A DNA stretch of 24,869 nucleotides from Dehalococcoidia bacterium. Its GTDB lineage: Bacteria; Chloroflexota; Dehalococcoidia; SM23-28-2; RBG-16-64-32. The notes under the pieces are model-generated. The model was not told the DNA's origin and made no database searches. It saw only the letters and a list, made by a program, of their open reading frames with translations. The stretch spans positions 1-24,869 of the forward strand of contig JAUYGU010000124.1 of the NCBI GenBank assembly GCA_030690405.1, read 5' to 3'. Positions 21,661-24,869 of the stretch are shown piece after piece; the stretch's first letter is position 1; every line of letters starts with the position of its first letter. Made by a program: the position numbers and the translations under genes.

Positions 21661-23435
21661 GCCCCGCACAGCCGACCAACCCGCCCGAGGCAGGCGCCGC
21701 GCCTGCCAAGACGCTGGAGATGCCCGCCACCGTGGTGGTCAGGGACCTGGCGGAGCTCCTGCACACGACGCCCATTGAGGTGATCAAGGAGCTGATGAAG
21801 CAGGGCGTCATGGCCTCAATCAACCAGAGCGTGAGCTACGACGCCGCCGCCGCCGTCGCCAGCCAGATGGGGTATGAGCCTCACCTCCAGGGAGAAGAGG
21901 AGATCACCGTCGAGCGTCGTGAGGTGCAGGAGGACGCCGCCAAGCTGCAGCACAGGCCGCCGGTCGTCACCGTGATGGGCCACGTGGACCACGGCAAGAC
22001 CAGCATCCTGGACGCCATACGCAAGACCAACGTCACCGGCCAAGAGGCCGGGGGCATCACCCAGCACATCGGCGCCTACCAGGTGGAGGTGGACGGCCAG
22101 AAGATCACGTTCGTCGATACGCCCGGCCACGAGGCGTTCACGGCCATGCGCGCCCGCGGCGCCACCGTCACCGACATCGCCATACTGGTCGTCGCCGCCG
22201 ACGACGGCGTAATGCCGCAGACGCTGGAGGCGATAGACCACGCCAAGGCCGCCGGAGTACCGATCATCGTCGCCATCAACAAGGTCGACCTGCCGGACGC
22301 CAACCCGGAGCGAGTGAAGCAGCAGCTCGCGGAGCGGGAGCTGCTGATCGAGGAATGGGGCGGCGATGTCATCGCCATCCCCGTATCGGCCAAGACGGGT
22401 GACGGCCTCAATGACCTGCTGGAGCACATCCTCCTCGTCGCCGAGGTTTCCGAGCTCAAGGCGGACCCGGACCGCCCCGCCGAGGGCACGATCATCGAGT
22501 CGGAGCTCGACTCTTCGCGCGGGCCCATGGCCACGACGATCGTGCGCACGGGCACGCTGAGGGTGGGCGACTCAGTGGTGGCCGGCGACACCTGGGGACG
22601 CGTGAAGGCGATGTTCGATGACCGCGGACAGCGGCTGAAGGCGGTGGGCCCCTCGTCCCCGGCTAAGATCATGGGCCTGTCTGACGTACCGCGCGCCGGA
22701 GATCTCCTCATCGTCGTCGCCGACGAGCGCGCCGCCCGCGAGGTGATGGAGGCAAGGGAGCGCGAAGGGGGCGCGGCGGCGCAGCGCGCGGCCACGCTGG
22801 AGGCGTTCTCCAGCGACGTCGCCGCCGGCCGGGCGAGAGAGCTGAACGTTGTACTGAAGGCGGACGTGCAGGGAAGCCTGGAGGCAGTCCAGCAGGCGCT
22901 GGAGGGGCTCGCCTCTGACCGCGCCCGCGTGCGGGTCATCCACACCGGCACCGGCAAGATCAGCGAGTCCGACGTGATGCTGGCCCGCGCATCGTCCGGC
23001 GTCATCATCGGCTTTAACGTTCGCTCGGAGCCCGGCGCCGCCCGCATTGCGGACGCGGAAGGCGTCGACATCCGCCACTACGACATTATCTACCGCCTGA
23101 CGGAGGACATTGAACGCGCCCTGAAGGGGATAATGGAGCCGATCACCGAGGAGGTGATCGACGGCCACGCAGAGGTGCGGGCGATGTTCAAGGTGCGCGG
23201 AGGGCGCGTGGCCGGCTGCATGATGACCGACGGCCTCGTCCGGCGCAACTCGCAGGTGCGGGTCAAACGCGGCGGAGAGGTTGTGCGCGCCTCCCGAGTG
23301 TCAAGCCTGCGCCGCTTCCAGGAAGACGTGCGCGAGGTGCAGACCGGACTCGAATGCGGAATCGGGATTGAGGGCTTCAGCGACGTCCAGGAGGGAGACG
23401 TCATCGAGGCCTTCCACACGGAGACCAGGGCCTAG
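21657..23435 (+). CDS. infB: Translation initiation factor IF-2, short form
   Basis: The 592-aa product contains an IF2-N subdomain (about 20-75, [25 protein letters not shown]). The GTPase has G1 GHVDHGKT (108-115), G2 [11 protein letters not shown] (131-141), G3 DTPGH (154-158), G4 NKVD (208-211) and G5 SAK (244-246). Domains II, III and IV follow to the end ([37 protein letters not shown]). IF-2 delivers initiator tRNA to the 30S subunit and joins subunits. It lacks the long N-terminal extension of E. coli IF-2 (890 aa), which is common outside enterics. Translation is coupled to ylxR. Confidence 0.98.
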   Translation: MSPAQPTNPPEAGAAPAKTLEMPATVVVRDLAELLHTTPIEVIKELMKQGVMASINQSVSYDAAAAVASQMGYEPHLQGEEEITVERREVQEDAAKLQHRPPVVTVMGHVDHGKTSILDAIRKTNVTGQEAGGITQHIGAYQVEVDGQKITFVDTPGHEAFTAMRARGATVTDIAILVVAADDGVMPQTLEAIDHAKAAGVPIIVAINKVDLPDANPERVKQQLAERELLIEEWGGDVIAIPVSAKTGDGLNDLLEHILLVAEVSELKADPDRPAEGTIIESELDSSRGPMATTIVRTGTLRVGDSVVAGDTWGRVKAMFDDRGQRLKAVGPSSPAKIMGLSDVPRAGDLLIVVADERAAREVMEAREREGGAAAQRAATLEAFSSDVAAGRARELNVVLKADVQGSLEAVQQALEGLASDRARVRVIHTGTGKISESDVMLARASSGVIIGFNVRSEPGAARIADAEGVDIRHYDIIYRLTEDIERALKGIMEPITEEVIDGHAEVRAMFKVRGGRVAGCMMTDGLVRRNSQVRVKRGGEVVRASRVSSLRRFQEDVREVQTGLECGIGIEGFSDVQEGDVIEAFHTETRA

Positions 23436-23487
23436 TCCCCGCTACGGCACTCCTCTAATACGGCCCCCCTCTGACGGGAAGGCAGCC

Positions 23488-23844
23488 ATGAGCCGGCGCC
23501 TGCAAAGACTCAACGTCCTACTGCGGGAGGAGGTCAGCGAGCTCATCCGCCGTGAGCTGCGCGATCCCCGCCTGGCGGAGTTCGTCACCCTGACGCGGGT
23601 GAGCACCTCGCCCGACCTGCAGACCGCCACCGTCTACGTGAGCGTGATGGGCGACGAGGAGGAGAAAGCAAACACCATGCGCGCGCTCACCCGCGCAGCG
23701 CCCTTCATCCGCCGCCAGCTTATCCGCCGCCTCAGCATTCGCAGGACACCGGACATCACCTTCATGTTGGACGAATCCATGGAGAAGGCCGCGCAGCTGC
23801 TGGACATGATGAAGCAGCTGCCGCCGGCCCGCCCGGACGAATGA
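23488..23844 (+). CDS. rbfA: Ribosome-binding factor A
   Basis: The 118-aa product starts at ATG 23488 (MSRRLQRLNVLLREEVSELI). GGGAAGG upstream may be a Shine-Dalgarno, and a longer in-frame ORF starting inside infB is a shadow. RbfA is a KH-fold factor for late 16S rRNA processing. RRELRDPRLAEFVTLTRV, DLQTATVYVSVMG, LIRRLSIRRTPDITFMLDES are family segments. The gap after infB is 52 bp. The stop overlaps the truB ATG (ATGA). Confidence 0.97.
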   Translation: MSRRLQRLNVLLREEVSELIRRELRDPRLAEFVTLTRVSTSPDLQTATVYVSVMGDEEEKANTMRALTRAAPFIRRQLIRRLSIRRTPDITFMLDESMEKAAQLLDMMKQLPPARPDE

Positions 23845-24767
23845 CGCTCCAGGGCATCCTCAACGTAGACAAGCCGGAGGGCATCACCTCGTTCCGCGTG
23901 GTCAGCCTGGTGCGGAGGCTATCTGGCGTGCGTAAGGTGGGCCACGCGGGGACGCTGGACCCGCTAGCGACGGGCGTGCTGCTGGTTTGCCTTGGCCAGG
24001 CAGCGCGGGTGAGCGAGTACCTGATGGAGCTGCCCAAGACCTATCGCGGGACGGTGCGGCTGGGCGTAGCGACCGACACCTTCGACTCCGCCGGGGAGCC
24101 GGTGTTCGAGGGAGATGCCGGTTCGGTGGATGAGGCCGCCCTGCGCGCGGCGCTGGCAGCGCTGGCGCAGCAGGAGGAGCAGGTGCCCCCTGTTTACAGC
24201 GCCGTTAAGGTGGGGGGCACGCCGGCCCACCGCCTGGCCCGCGCCGGCAGACCGGTCAACCTGCGCCCCCGCCGGACCAACATCGAACGCATAGACCTGC
24301 TCTCGTTCCGGCCACCGCTGGTGGAGATCGAGGTGCGCTGCGGGAAAGGGACCTACATCCGCACGCTGGCCGACGACCTGGGACGGCGGCTGGGCTGCGG
24401 CGGTCACCTGGTGGCCCTGCGGCGAACGGCCGTGGGCCCCTTCGACGTCGAGGAGGCCGTCTCACTGGAGCGCCTGGAGGCCGCCTTCGCCGAGGGCACC
24501 TGGCAGGAGCTGCTGCGGCCGCTGGATTACGGGTTGGGCGAGATCCCGGCCGTCTACCTGGAGATGGAGGCGGAGAAGGACGTCCGGCACGGCTGCCCCC
24601 TGGCCGGCGCGTCGCCCGCGTTCCAGCGCCTGCAGGGGGCGGAAGACGGGCAGCGCTGCCGCGCCTACGGGGAAGACGGATCGTTCGTCGGCATCCTGCG
24701 CTACGATGGCGGAGCGAGGCTATGGCGGCCGCAAAAGGTATTCATAACTGCACGTCCAAACGCATAG
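23841..24767 (+). CDS. truB: tRNA pseudouridine(55) synthase
   Basis: The 308-aa product isomerises U55 in the T-loop of tRNAs. The catalytic Asp40 is in GHAGTLDPLATGVLLV. Other motifs are VDKPEGITSF, KTYRGTVRLGVATDTFDSAG, PVYSAVKVGGTPAHRLAR, and CGKGTYIRTLADDLG. The C-terminal third carries a probable PUA-like or TruB C-terminal domain. It ends the nusA operon, and translation is coupled to rbfA. No rpsO or pnp is seen before the window ends. Confidence 0.97.
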   Translation: MTLQGILNVDKPEGITSFRVVSLVRRLSGVRKVGHAGTLDPLATGVLLVCLGQAARVSEYLMELPKTYRGTVRLGVATDTFDSAGEPVFEGDAGSVDEAALRAALAALAQQEEQVPPVYSAVKVGGTPAHRLARAGRPVNLRPRRTNIERIDLLSFRPPLVEIEVRCGKGTYIRTLADDLGRRLGCGGHLVALRRTAVGPFDVEEAVSLERLEAAFAEGTWQELLRPLDYGLGEIPAVYLEMEAEKDVRHGCPLAGASPAFQRLQGAEDGQRCRAYGEDGSFVGILRYDGGARLWRPQKVFITARPNA

Positions 24768-24813
24768 TGGATGCCAATGTTCGTATTCGCGCCCTGTTCG
24801 GGGTCCCATCCCC

Positions 24814-24841
24814 TTGACAACACCTTGAAAATGGGTATGCT
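24814..24841 (+). promoter_or_regulatory. Consensus promoter at the right edge
   Basis: TTGACA (24814-24819), a 16-bp spacer and TATGCT (24836-24841) make a strong sigma-70 match, 46 bp after truB. The transcript would begin near 24848 and run out of the window. Its gene is not visible, and the last 28 bases contain no start codon that can be assigned. Confidence 0.65.
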
Positions 24842-24869
24842 TGGGCAACAGAACGGCAGGCTCCAGATT

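Overview
The window is a high-GC bacterial chromosome segment that reads as Chloroflexota, possibly near Dehalococcoidia. That assignment is an inference. It rests on the very GC-rich coding, frequent TTG/GTG starts, a short EF-Ts (167 aa) and short IF-2 (592 aa), and an rpsB-to-truB gene order in which ispG follows rseP. No rRNA, tRNA or CRISPR array was recognised.

Layout: (1) 1-704, minus strand: an FmdB-type zinc-ribbon gene followed by dtd, which runs off the left edge. A divergent promoter region (about 705-895) separates them from rpsB. (2) 896-8863, plus strand: rpsB-tsf-pyrH-frr-uppS-cdsA-dxr-rseP-ispG, tightly packed with several start/stop overlaps. It serves translation, UMP synthesis, isoprenoid precursors, undecaprenyl carrier lipid, phospholipid synthesis and site-2 proteolysis. 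(3) 8865 to about 18050: an accessory block holding a PD40/TolB-like lipoprotein, a small membrane protein, a SnoaL-like protein, a TIM-barrel sugar isomerase-like protein, a frameshifted membrane-protein gene, a Crp/Fnr regulator with a consensus Crp operator beside it, an amidase, an unusual 791-aa ATPase with NDT/TIR-like N-terminal domains, and about 565 bp of repeat-rich non-coding DNA. (4) 18051-24767, plus strand: proS, then nusA-ylxR-infB-rbfA-truB. A consensus promoter at the right edge starts another unit.

Regions 2 and 4 together match the order known from Bacillus subtilis (rpsB-tsf-pyrH-frr-uppS-cdsA-dxr-rasP-proS-polC-rimP-nusA-ylxR-infB-rbfA-truB), without polC, rimP and ylxQ. 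Region 3 therefore looks like an accessory insertion that splits an ancient super-cluster.

The best candidate for an undescribed system is the 791-aa protein at 15110-17485. It has an NDT/TIR-like domain that keeps the putative catalytic Glu, a second similar domain that appears to have lost it, a P-loop ATPase, and a C-terminal winged-helix-like region. Its GC is visibly lower than its neighbours' and it is followed by palindromic repeats, which suggests a horizontally acquired, perhaps single-gene, defence system. The other strong signal is a near-perfect intrinsic terminator between the nusA promoter and the nusA start codon, which suggests attenuation of the nusA operon, possibly by NusA itself.
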